DNA from: Chrysomallon squamiferum
Lineage: Eukaryota; Mollusca; Gastropoda; Neomphalida; Peltospiridae
Length of the DNA stretch: 27,500 nt
NCBI GenBank assembly: GCA_012295275.1
Contig: CM022677.1
Coordinates: 14,886,943 to 14,914,442, forward strand
Direction: 5' to 3'
Below, one piece after another: positions 10,032 to 19,500 of the stretch. How positions within the stretch are numbered: position 1 is the first letter of the stretch; every line of letters starts with the position of its first letter. Made by a program: the position numbers and the translations under genes. The notes beneath the pieces are model-generated. The model searched no databases. It was not told where the DNA came from and worked only from the letters and a program-made list of their open reading frames with translations.

Positions 10032-10229
10032 GGACAATATCCAGCAGAACTAGTAACAACAGAGTAAATAATCCAGTACTTAATAATCCAAGAATTAGTA
10101 AACACACTGACTTAGTAATCCAAGAATTGCTAAACACAGAAATATTAGTCTAAAAATTAAAAACAGAATTAACAATCACATTCACCTTCAGAACGACGTC
10201 GTTCTCCAAGCAAGCGATCGAGTCACACT
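10032..10229 (-). ncRNA. Predicted non-coding first exon, copy A
   Basis: Inferred from the promoter at 10226-10298 and a donor-like GTGAGTAC at 10031-10024 on the minus strand; the exon would be about 198 nt. Its only ATG is followed at once by a stop (ATGTGA at 10181-10176), so it cannot encode a peptide. It contains two imperfect copies of TTCTTGGATTAYTAAG about 31-33 bp apart, and a perfect palindrome at +25 to +40. The -1 base of the donor is C, not the preferred G. Promoter, ATG-stop and donor are all kept in copy B. The exon end and the splicing itself are inference. A polypyrimidine-AG (TTTTTAATTTTTAG) inside the exon could be an alternative acceptor. Confidence 0.35.
10190..10205. 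promoter_or_regulatory. Perfect 16-bp palindrome with GACGTC centre, copy A
   Basis: AGAACGACGTCGTTCT is its own reverse complement. In copy B (26532-26547) it reads AGAAGGACGTCCTTCT. Both symmetric positions have changed, so the palindrome stays perfect. It could be a dimer-binding DNA site or an RNA hairpin with an ACGT loop near the 5' end of the predicted transcript. Confidence 0.6.
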
Positions 10230-10298
10230 GATTTCAATTGTTGACGTCATATTTATACTCGCCAGAAATACGGAAATTACCGAGTGTTACGTCATTGG
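10226..10298 (-). promoter_or_regulatory. Minus-strand Pol II core promoter, copy A
   Basis: Read on the minus strand, CCAAT (10298-10294) overlaps a CRE-like TGACGTAA (10294-10287). TATAAATA lies at 10257-10250, abutting a perfect CRE TGACGTCA (10249-10242). An initiator TCAGTG follows (10231-10226), with its A (+1) at 10229. The TATA start is 28 bp from +1 and CCAAT is at about -65 to -69, both normal spacings for animal promoters. The block from TATA through initiator is almost unchanged in copy B. Transcription would run left, through the predicted exon and into array 1. CRE sites suggest CREB/ATF-type control, by family knowledge only. Confidence 0.6.
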
Positions 10299-10372
10299 TT
10301 TACATGGCTGAAAGTTTGTGTATTTTCCAAAAGAACAAAATTAGTTGTAAATTATTATTTATTATCGTAATT

Positions 10373-10600
10373 TTGCTGCAATGCGCGCAGCAATAAATAG
10401 CACAAACAACAAAAACCACCGTAAAAATGTATTCAAAATCATAATATTTATTTATTTCTTTATTTAATTATTTATTGATTTATTTATATATTTTTTATCT
10501 ATTTTTTAATCTATCTTTTATTTATTTCTTTTTTCTTTTTATCTTTATTTACTTATTTGTTTTGGAACCATAGTGTTTGTGACCAAATGCCACATACATC
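10373..10600. other. AT-rich spacer with TTTATT-rich tract
   Basis: The match to the second cassette ends here. About 10440-10560 is low-complexity TTTATT/TTATCT sequence. No gene is seen. Confidence 0.6.
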
Positions 10601-11660
10601 ACATTCCATCCAACTGTTCCTATGTCAGTGTGTTTAGACAATCAGTCACGTGACATTCTCCTTTCCACTGAAGACTTCTGTGACAAATAAGTCATTTTTT
10701 TCTTAAACGTAGTTCCTCATCTGTAGAATATGTTCATGGGTGGGAAACTGGTACAACATTATACATTAACACCTTTCCAAAAAATAATTAATTTCATTTA
10801 ATATCAACTTTCTGATATCAGAATTTAATTTCAGATTATTTACATCTCCGCTATATATACAGGTTTAAATTACAAGGAGCATCAATCAAATTTTCACAAA
10901 AGTCAGAATAAAATTGACATCAACATCTGAGGCTTGCAACTCCTTTCTGAATCCATAATCTTTTTTTCCTTCTGCATTTATTTTTTATTTATTTTTTTGT
11001 GACTCCTTATTCAGATATCTCTATTTAAATTAGATAAACACTTAATTATTTATCAAACCAGGAACATAAAAAATCTATACAAGAAAACAGTGCTGCATAT
11101 TTTTAACCTACAACATTGGAACATTTTCTCCTGTTTCAACTTCTGTCAGTCATTACTTAACTTGTCAGTTAATTTTTCTTTGCTTCCCATCCATCTTTAA
11201 TCTGATGTAAAAGAAAAAACATTTTGCATTATCTCAATGTGACACAAATATAAAAACCTTATAAATATATTTAAATAGACGGTTTTTGTTTTCCCATGAA
11301 ACATGCATTTTGTAAATCAATCATCTAAAATTATGTAATATTATGTAAACTATTCAATAGTGATAGCATGACAGTTGGTTCCATTTTGTCACTAAATCAG
11401 AAATGAATTGATCAATGCACTTTTAGTGTTAGGTGGTGCTGATGTAAAAATATGTTATTTCAATTAAAATAAAAGCATGCCTTACAGGATTTTGTGATGG
11501 TCAGATTTCAGTTAGATATTTCCATGATCGGTACAACATTTTAACAGTTGACATAAAATATGATACAATTTTTTAATTTGTTTCTTAAACTGCACACAGC
11601 AGAAACCTAAGATTTATATTTATTTAACAAATACCATATTAAATACAAACATGAAACAGA
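10601..11660. other. Non-repetitive AT-rich spacer, no long ORF
   Basis: About 1 kb of unique-looking sequence without a frame of 60 codons. A 10-bp palindrome GTCACGTGAC lies at 10645-10654; it equals the E-box motif known as CLEAR in vertebrates. A strong acceptor-like polypyrimidine-CAG (TTTTTTCTTTTACATCAG) lies on the minus strand, ending at about 11202. If the minus-strand first exon proposed at 11679-11752 is real, this region would be its intron and downstream sequence. Otherwise it is intergenic. Confidence 0.4.
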
Positions 11661-11678
11661 ATCTGCTTTGCATCTCAC

Positions 11679-11752
11679 AGACATATCCATAATGTGAACT
11701 GACGTAAAACTGGATAATATTCACTCATAGAAAATGTCTTTCTTTCCGCCAT
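11679..11752 (-). CDS. Possible first coding exon (very tentative)
   Basis: On the minus strand an ATG at 11752-11750 sits in a good context: A at -3, G at +4, within CAGAATGGCGG, which resembles the YY1-type/TISU start element. It opens a frame beginning MAERKTFSMSEYYPVL. The frame would stop at TGA 11677-11675, but a GTGAGA donor-like site at 11678-11673 lies just before that stop, so a spliced message could stay open. Upstream (11777-11834) lie a perfect CRE and an E-box. I do not recognise the peptide, and no downstream coding exon is visible in this window. A chance ATG in a GC-richer promoter-like patch is equally plausible. Confidence 0.2.
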
Positions 11753-11769
11753 TCTGAAATATAGGTCAG

Positions 11770-11840
11770 AACTATGTGACGTCAAACGTACTGTTATGAA
11801 TATTCATCAGCTCCTTTACTTCCGTCGCACGTGTCATGAG
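11770..11840 (-). promoter_or_regulatory. Possible second promoter: CRE and E-box patch
   Basis: A GC-richer patch in AT-rich spacer. It has a perfect CRE TGACGTCA at 11777-11784 and a CACGTG E-box at 11828-11833, just upstream (minus sense) of the ATGGCGG start-like element at 11752. No TATA box is evident. Clusters of CRE, E-box and YY1-like motifs are typical of animal housekeeping promoters. Function is inferred. Confidence 0.3.
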
Positions 11841-11906
11841 GGGTATTCTCCAAGTTTGAGCTGTCAACAATTCCTTTTGTTTATGTTTTATGTTTTATTT
11901 ATTTAT

Positions 11907-11953
11907 TAGTAGTAGTAGTATTAGTAGTATTAGTAATAGTTGTAGTGGTAGTA
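11907..11953. repeat. (TAG)n-type degenerate trinucleotide repeat
   Basis: TAGTAG and TAGTAT units with interruptions. It is part of a frame at 11890-12084 that is simple-sequence translation, not a gene. Confidence 0.85.
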
Positions 11954-12012
11954 TGCCATTCCAGCAGATTTTATCGTCACCTAGAAATGAAAATGAAAAC
12001 GTATTTGGGGTT

Positions 12013-12013
<1 letters not shown>

Positions 12014-12064
<51 letters not shown>
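12014..12064. repeat. (TAA)n microsatellite, about 17 units
   Basis: A pure TAA/AAT trinucleotide run of about 51 bases. It encodes a poly-isoleucine stretch in the plus frame, which is an artefact. Confidence 0.95.
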
Positions 12065-12065
<1 letters not shown>

Positions 12066-12620
12066 CACTTATTATGAAATTTAGTAAGTTAATAAAATAT
12101 ATGTGATTGCGGAAGAATAGGAATTATTTTGAATCCCATGAAATATTCGTTCTTTTTTATTTTTTATTTTTATTTTTATTTTACTTTTCTTTATTTTTAT
12201 TGTTATTTTTTTTAATTAATATTTCTAATAACACATCATTTTGTGTAATGCATACTTCCTCGACGTTTACTTATTTGAAATTTATTTATTTATTTATTTA
12301 TTTTACATTTTATTTTATTTCAAGAAATGATTTTAGGATTGAGCTTGAATATTTTTCATAATAAAAATATCGTTTAGGGTAAGGGAGATAATTCTTTTTG
12401 TTTATAAACATTTAATTACATTTTCCCTTTCTTTCGTATTGTTTCTTTTATATTCCTTTTGGTGTTTCTTTACATTTTATTTTTATTCTTTTTTTTTTAA
12501 ATTATAATTACAACTATAATTATTATTATTGTCGTCGTCATCGTTGTTCTATAGCTTTAATAATTTCTCCAGGTTTATCCACGTATAGCAGCTAAATTCA
12601 ATATTTTATTCAACATACTA
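12065..12620. other. T-rich spacer with GGGAGATAATT word
   Basis: Low-complexity T-rich sequence (12150-12310), then AAGGGAGATAATTC at about 12381 followed by TTTTTGTTTATAAACAT. The same order recurs at about 27021 (CAAGGGAGATAATTAC, then TTTTGTTTATGAACAA), so the two spacers are related. GGGAGATAA words are, to my recollection, common in molluscan repeats. The frame at 12107-12361 is low-complexity F/L/Y and is not a gene. Confidence 0.5.
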
Positions 12621-12621
12621 A

Positions 12622-12646
12622 ACACACACTCACTCACACACACACA

Positions 12647-12685
<39 letters not shown>
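12622..12685. repeat. (CA)n(CT)n compound microsatellite
   Basis: CA/CACT units pass into about 18 CT units. It lies about 490 bp before the second left module, in a place comparable to the (TC)n at 406-484 before the first. Confidence 0.9.
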
Positions 12686-12687
<2 letters not shown>

Positions 12688-12983
12688 CCCTTTCTGGCTC
12701 AAAAAAAACAGAAAAATTCAATTTTCATAATTTATTGTAAACGTATTCTTTAAATATTTTGGAACGGAGATGAGTTTCATCTTTAGGTATGTTTATCATC
12801 AAACACTTCCTTGAAAACACTAATTTGATTAGTCAAATGTGTAATGTAGGAAATACAAACACAGTTACAGAGAGAAACAAACGTGCTTGTATGTGTACAT
12901 GCATGTGTGCACTTGTAGGTGGACATACATGAATGAGTGTACACAGACACACAAACACATTATAAATATGTAAAACACACACA
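12686..12983. other. Spacer, no gene seen
   Basis: AT-rich unique sequence turning into TGTG/ACAC-rich words from about 12880. It corresponds in position to 485-715 of the first unit. Confidence 0.5.
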
Positions 12984-13032
12984 TATATAGATAGACAAAC
13001 AGATATACAGAAAGACAGACAGATAGATAGAC

Positions 13033-13071
<39 letters not shown>

Positions 13072-13072
13072 G

Positions 13073-13111
<39 letters not shown>

Positions 13112-13122
13112 GAGATAGATAT
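12984..13122. repeat. (GATA)n microsatellite with GACA variants
   Basis: ATAGATAG units with GACA and GAGA interruptions directly upstream of the second left module. A degenerate form of the same repeat lies at about 716-775 before the first left module. Confidence 0.9.
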
Positions 13123-13172
13123 AATTTATTGAAATAATTATATTCTTCGATAACTTATTTCTTAAATATAAA

Positions 13173-13343
13173 TTTGTACCTATGGTGAACAGTCCCCCGG
13201 TAATCCATTTTCAAGTACAAATTACCGTATTAGCCACTACGAGGTGGGGGTGTCATCACTCACCAGGTGACTCCGTGTCGCTGCATTTTAGGTACAATTT
13301 ATTAAAACAATGGTGAGCAATCATCTAAAATTTACTTTGAATT
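13173..13343. repeat. Left module, copy 2: 171-bp invariant core
   Basis: Base-for-base identical to 833-1003 (constant offset 12340). The 44-codon plus-strand frame is at 13182-13316. The minus-strand TTTTAG-ATG has its ATG at 13324-13322. Flanking sequence on both sides is clearly divergent between the copies, so the identity is confined to this block. See the copy 1 entry for the pairing segments. Confidence 0.85.
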
Positions 13344-13444
13344 TCAAACAGTATAAGACACATACATAAAAAATTTTTAAGTCAAAAAAGAGTCTTATTT
13401 TACAATTTTCCATGTTGTTACTATTCATATTAGATTAAGTGATC

Positions 13445-13455
<11 letters not shown>
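13344..13455. other. Spacer between left module and (GA)n
   Basis: AT-rich and weakly alignable with 1004-1074 of cassette 1. It ends in a short TG run (13445-13455). Confidence 0.5.

Positions 13456-13525
<70 letters not shown>
13456..13525. repeat. (GA)n microsatellite, about 35 units
   Basis: A pure GA run of 70 bases between the left module and array 2; cassette 1 has nothing here. The minus-strand frame 13430-13726 (serine-leucine run) is its translation and is not a gene. Confidence 0.95.
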
Positions 13526-13527
<2 letters not shown>

Positions 13528-15835
13528 TCCGTATTAATCCATCGGTGTATATATTGTTATAAGAGGCACGTATCATTTCTGATGTATATTCATCGATATT
13601 TCTAGTTGTCTGTCGATGTCTGTAAGTATGTATCGATGTCAGTGCAGATCTTTTGTTATTTGTAGGCAGTATTATTGATCTTTGTGTGGAATCTGAACAA
13701 GATTCTTCGTTGTCTGTATTACTCAACTGAATTTAATGCTTACCATCGGTACATAACAGTCCATATCGGTGCCATTTTATATCTGTAGGTGTGTCTCTCT
13801 CGTTATCTGAAGCTGGGTCTCAATCTATACACGTTTCTCCATTATCTGTAGCTGTGAACTGCTATATGTCTGTATCACTATCTGTACATTTGTATCAATC
13901 TCTTTCTGTTTCTATCTTTATTTACAGGTGTGTATTAATCTATATGTGTACCTGTCATTATCAGTAGGTGTGTATTAACATACATATATATGTGTGTGTT
14001 TTGGTTATATGTAGGTATGTACCAGCCCATATCTGTATCTATTTCTATCAATCTATATGTTTCTGTTCTTCTGTAGGTATGTATCAACCTTTATCTGTAT
14101 CTATTGTTATCTATAGGTGTGTATTAATCTATACCTGTATCTATGTTTATCTTTAGCTGTTTGTTAATCTATATCTGTATCTCTTGTTATTTGTAGGTGT
14201 ATAGTAATCCTATCTGTATCAACTGTCATCTACTTGTCTTTATAAACCTATACCTGAATCTAACATGATCTGTAGCTGATATATAATGTAATAATAGTAT
14301 TGATTTATATTTGAATCTATCGTTATCTTCAGATGCCTATTAATCAAAACCTGTATCTATCTTTATCTTTTGGTGTGTAGTAACGTATATCCTGTTTATA
14401 GTCATCTATACCTGTATGTCTCGTTATCTATATGTGTGTATTAATCTATTCCTGTATGTCTCGTTATCTTTGGGTGTATATTAATTTATATCTATATGTA
14501 TTGTTATCTATATCTGTGTTTAATCTATACCTGTATGTATCCTTGATCTATATGTGTGTATTAATCTATTCCTGTATGTATAGTTATCTATAGGTTTGTT
14601 TTAATATATATATATATGTATATATTTATCTATAAGTGTGTATTAATCTAGATAGACCTGTATGTATCTTTATCTATAAGTGTGTATTAATCTATTCCTG
14701 TATGTATCTTAATCTATAGGTGTTTATTAGTCTGTATCTGTATCTGCCGTTATCTTCACCTGCGTTTCAGTGTATGGCTGTATCTATCTTTAGGTGTGTA
14801 CTGGTGTATAAATCTGTACCTCTGTCTATTGTTATCTATAGATGTATATTAATCTATATCTGCATGTATCGTCATCTTTAGGTTTGTATCAGTCTGTATC
14901 TGTATCTATCGCTATCTACAGGTGTTTATTAACCTTTATCTGTATTGTCGTTATCTTTATCTGTATTTATCGTTATCTTTAGGTGTGTCTCATTCTATAA
15001 CTGTATATATCGTTATATTTAGGTGTATATTAATCTATATCTTTATAGGTGTGTAATAATTTAGATCTGTTTCTGTCGTTATGTGTTGAAGTGTATTACT
15101 CTATATCTGCATCTATCCTTATGTATGGGTGTGTATTATTCTAAATATGTAGGCATTGTTATTTCTAGGTATGTATACATCTGTATCTGTTTCTAGCCTT
15201 GTACAGAGGTATGTGTCTGTCTATATCACTAGTTATCGTATTTTATAGTTGTGTATTAATCTGTATGTTTCATTATCTTTATATATATCTGTAGTTTCGT
15301 TATTTCTCGGTGCATATTGATTTATATCTCTATCTACCCTTATCTCTGTATCTGTATCTATCGTTATTTTTATCCATATCTATATATATATATCGTTATC
15401 TTTAGGTGTTTATTAATCTATATATGTATCTACCGTTATGTTTGGGTCTGTATTAATCTATACCTGTATCTAGGGTTCTATTAATCAATATGTGTGTCTA
15501 TCGCTATTTGTAGATGTGTATTAATCTATATATGTAGCTACCGTTGTTTTTATGAGTGTATTAAACAACATCTCTATATGTAGTTATTTAAAGGTGTATA
15601 TTAATCTATACCTGTATGTATAGTTATCTATAGGCGTGTATTAATCTATATCTCTTTCTATCGTTATCTGTAGGTATGAATTAAACTCTTCCTGTGTCAC
15701 TCGTAATCTCTAAGTGTGTCTTAATCTATACCTGTATCAATCGTTATCTCTATGTGTGCATTAATATATATCTCTATATATCGCTATCTTTAGTGTGTAT
15801 TTATCTATATATCTATGTCTATCCTTATTTTTAGC
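13526..15835 (+). repeat. Array 2, left divergent part
   Basis: Divergent 40-bp monomers of the array 1 type (GTGTGTATTAATCTATATCT, then CTGTATCTATCG, then TTATCTTTAGG). The first few hundred bases are badly degraded. Monomers become more regular towards 15830, where the junction sequence changes from AGGTGTGTATTAATC to AGCTGTTTGTTAATG. Confidence 0.9.
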
Positions 15836-16192
15836 TCTTTGTTAATGTACACCTGTATCTGTCTTTATCTTCAGCTGTTTCTTAATGTATACCTGTATCT
15901 GTCTTTATCTTTGTATGTGTTTTAATGTATACCTGTATCTGTCTTTATCTTTAGATGTTTGTTAATGTATACCTGTATCTATCTTTATCTTTAGCTGTTT
16001 GTTAATGTACACATGTATCTGTCTTTATCTTTGTCTGTGTTTTAATGTGTACCTGTATCTATCTTTATCTTTAGATGTCTGTTAATGTATACCTGTATCT
16101 ATCTTTATTTTTAGCTGTTTGTTAATGTACACATGTATCTGTCTTTATCTTTAGCTGCTTGTTAAGGTATACCTCTATCTATATTTACCGTT

Positions 16193-16220
16193 AGCTATGT
16201 GTTAATATATCTTTATCTTT
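16193..16220 (+). repeat. 28-bp truncated marker monomer
   Basis: AGCTATGTGTTAATATATC followed by TTTATCTTT lacks 12 bp of the usual monomer. It recurs at 17382-17409, about 18131-18159 (one extra T), 20761-20788 and 21514-21541, always after the variant TTAAGGTATACCTCTATC. These five copies tag the higher-order repeats and shift the 40-bp phase by 12. Confidence 0.85.
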
Positions 16221-16504
16221 AGGTGTATGTTAATCAATACCTGTATATTTCTTTATATTTAGACGTATTTTAATGTATACCGGTATCTGTCTTTATATTT
16301 AGCTGTTTGTTAATGTATATCTGTATCTGTCTTTATATTTAGATGTTTGTTAATATATAGCTTTATCTGTCTTTATATTTAGATGTTTGTTAATATACAT
16401 CTGTATCTACATTTATGTTTAGATGTGTGTTAATGTATACCTATATCTGTCTTTATCTTTCGCTGCTTCTTAACGTATACCTGTATCTATCTTTATCTTT
16501 AGCT

Positions 16505-19500
16505 GTGTGTTAATGTATAACTGCATCTATCTCTGTATTTAGATGTGTGTTAATATATACCTTTGTCTATCTTTATCTTTATGTGTTTGTTAATGTATAC
16601 CTGTATCTGTCTTTATCTTTACCTCTTTGTTAATGTATACCTGTATCTGTCTTTATCTTTAGCTCTTTGTTAATGTATACCTGTATCTGTCTTTATCTTT
16701 ATGTGTTTGTTAATGTATACCTGTATCTATCTTTATCTTTATCTGTGTGTTAATGTATACCTGTATCTGTCTTTATCTTTAGCTCTTTGTTAATGTATAC
16801 CTGTATCTGTCTTTAGCTTTAGCTGTTTATTAATATATACCTGTATCTATCTTTATCTTTAACTATTTGTTTAATGTTTACCTGTATCTATCTTTATGTT
16901 TAGCTGTTTCTTAACGTATACCTGTATCTGTCTTTATATTTAGAACTGTGTTAATGTATAATTCTATCTATCTCTATCTTTAGAAGTCTGTTAATCTATA
17001 CCCGTATCTATCTTTATATTTAGCTGTTTCTTAATGTATACCTGTATCTATCTTTATCTTTAGATGTTTGTTAATCTATACCTGTATCTATCTTTATCTT
17101 TAGCTCTTTGTTAATGTATACCTGTATCTGTCTTTACATTTAGCTGTTTGTTAATGTATACCTGTATCTGCCTTTATCTTTAGCTGTTTGTTAATGTACA
17201 CATGTATCTGTCTTTATCTTTGTCTGTGTTTTAATGTGTACCTGTATCTATCTTTATGTTTAGATGTCTGTTAATGTATACCTGTATCTATCTTTATTTT
17301 TAGCTGGTTGTTAATGTATACGTGTATCTGTCTTTATCTTTAGCTGCTTGTTAAGGTATACCTCTATCTATATTTACCGTTAGCTATGTGTTAATATATC
17401 TTTATCTTTAGGTGTATGTTAATCAATACCTGTATATTTCTTTATATTTAGACGTATTTTAATGTATACCGGTATCTGTCTTTAAATTTAGCTGTTTGTT
17501 AATGTATATCTGTATCTATCTTTCTATTTAGATATCTGTTAATATATAGCTTTATCTGTCTTTATATTTAGGTCTTTGTTAATGTATATCTCTATCTGTC
17601 TTTATATTTAGCTGTTTGTTAATGTATATCTGTATCTGTCTTTATATTTAGATGTTTGTTAATATATAGCTTTATCTGTCTTTATATTTAGATGTTTGTT
17701 AATATACATCTGTATCTACATTTATGTTTAGATGTGTGTTAATGTATACCTATATCTGTCTTTATCTTTCGCTGCTTCTTAACGTATACCTGTATCTATC
17801 TTTATCTTTAGCTGTTTGTTAATTTATACCTGTGTTTATCTTTATCTTTAGATCTTTGTTAAAGTATACCTGTAACTATCTTTATTTTGACCTAATTGTT
17901 AATGCATACCTGTAACTATATTTATCTTTATCGGTGTGTTAATGTATAACTGCATCTATCTCTGTATTTAGATGTGTGTTAATATATACCTTTGTCTATC
18001 TTTATCTTTATGTGTTTGTTAATGTATACCTGTATCTGTCTTTATCTTTAGCTCTTTGTTAATGTATACCTGTATCTGTCTTTATCTTTAGCTGCTTGTT
18101 AAGGTATACCTCTATCTATCTTTTACCGTTAGCTATGTGTTAATATATCTTTATCTTTTAGGTGTATGTTAATCAATACCTGTATATTTCTTTATATTTA
18201 GACGTATTTTAATGTATACCGGTATCTGTCTTTTAAATTTAGCTGTTTGTTAATGTATATCTGTATCTATCTTTCTATTTAGATATCTGTTAATATATAG
18301 CTTTATCTGTCTTTATATTTAGGTCTTTGTTAATGTATATCTCTATCTGTCTTTATATTTAGCTGTTTGTTAATGTATATCTGTATCTGTCTTTATATTT
18401 AGATGTTTGTTAATATACATCTGTATCTACATTTATGTTTAGATGTGTGTTAATGTATACCTATATCTGTCTTTATCATTTCGCTGCTTCTTAACGTATA
18501 CCTGTATCTATCTTTATCTTTAGCTGTTTGTTAATTTATACCTGTGTTTATCTTTATCTTTAGATCTTTGTTAAAGTATACCTGTAACTATCTTTATTTT
18601 GACCTAATTGTTAATGCATACCTGTAACTATATTTATCTTTATCGGTGTGTTAATGTATAACTGCATCTATCTCTGTATTTAGATGTGTGTTAATATATA
18701 CCTTTGTCTATCTTTATCTTTATGTGTTTGTTAATGTATACCTGTATCTGTCTTTATCTTTAGCTCTTTGTTAATGTATACCTGTATCTGTCTTTATCTT
18801 TATCTCTTTGTTAATGTATACCTGTATCTGTCTTTATCTTTTGCTGTTTGTTAATGTATACCTTATCTATATTTATCTTTAGCTCTTTGTTAATGTATAC
18901 CTGTATCTGTCTTTATCTTTAGCTGTTTATTAATATATACCTGTATCTATCTTTATCTTTAACTATTTCTTAATGTTTACCTGTATCTATATTTATGTTT
19001 AGCTGTTTATTAATGTATACCTGCATCTATCTTTAGCTTTAGCTGTTTCTTAACGTATACCTGTATCTGTCTTTATCTTTAGACCTGTGTTAATGTATAA
19101 TTCTATCTATCTCTATCTTTAGAAGTCTGTTAATCTATACCCGTATCTATCTTTATATTTAGCTGTTTCTTAATGTATACCTGTAACTGTCTTTATCTTT
19201 AGATGTTTGTTAATCTATACCTGTATCTATCTTTATATTTAGCTGTTTCTTAATGTATACCTGTGTCTATCTTTATCTTTAGCTGTTTGTTAATGTATAC
19301 CTGTATCTGTCTTTATATTTAGACGTATTTTAATGTATACCGGTATCTGTCTTTATATTTAGCTGTTTGTTAATGTATATCTGTATCTATCTTTCTATTT
19401 AGATATCTGTTAATGTATAGCTGTATCTGTCTTTATATTTAGGTCTTTGTTAATGTATACCTGTATCTGTCTTTACCTTTAGATGTTTGTTAATGTATAC

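Larger units (their letters stand above)
9697..10372 (-). repeat. Right module, copy A (promoter-bearing)
   Basis: About 680 bp of non-satellite sequence directly after array 1, repeated at 26043-26722 after array 2 in the same orientation. From the GATCGG at about 9882 to the end of the promoter the copies are highly similar, with long identical runs; the A-rich part next to the array and the far end diverge more. Sites conserved in both copies are an inverted repeat GATCGGA/TCCGATC (about 9883-9889 and 9932-9938), the palindrome ATGCTGAATCAGCAT (9963-9977), a minus-strand GTGAGT donor-like site (10031-10026), the palindrome at 10190-10205, and a TATA/CCAAT/CRE cluster. No protein frame is seen. 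I read it as the 5' end of a minus-strand transcription unit that runs into the array. Confidence 0.85.

Noticed and set aside
11797-11810. CTGATGA on the minus strand near 11800 as a hammerhead core
   Set aside because: No GAAA after a plausible stem II; the neighbouring GAATATTC is just a palindrome.
11890-12361. Frames with poly-isoleucine and F/L/Y-rich residues
   Set aside because: They consist of (TAG)n, (TAA)n and T-rich low-complexity DNA.
13430-13726. 98-codon minus-strand frame with a long SL repeat
   Set aside because: Its core is the (GA)n microsatellite and its ends are degraded satellite; no family features.
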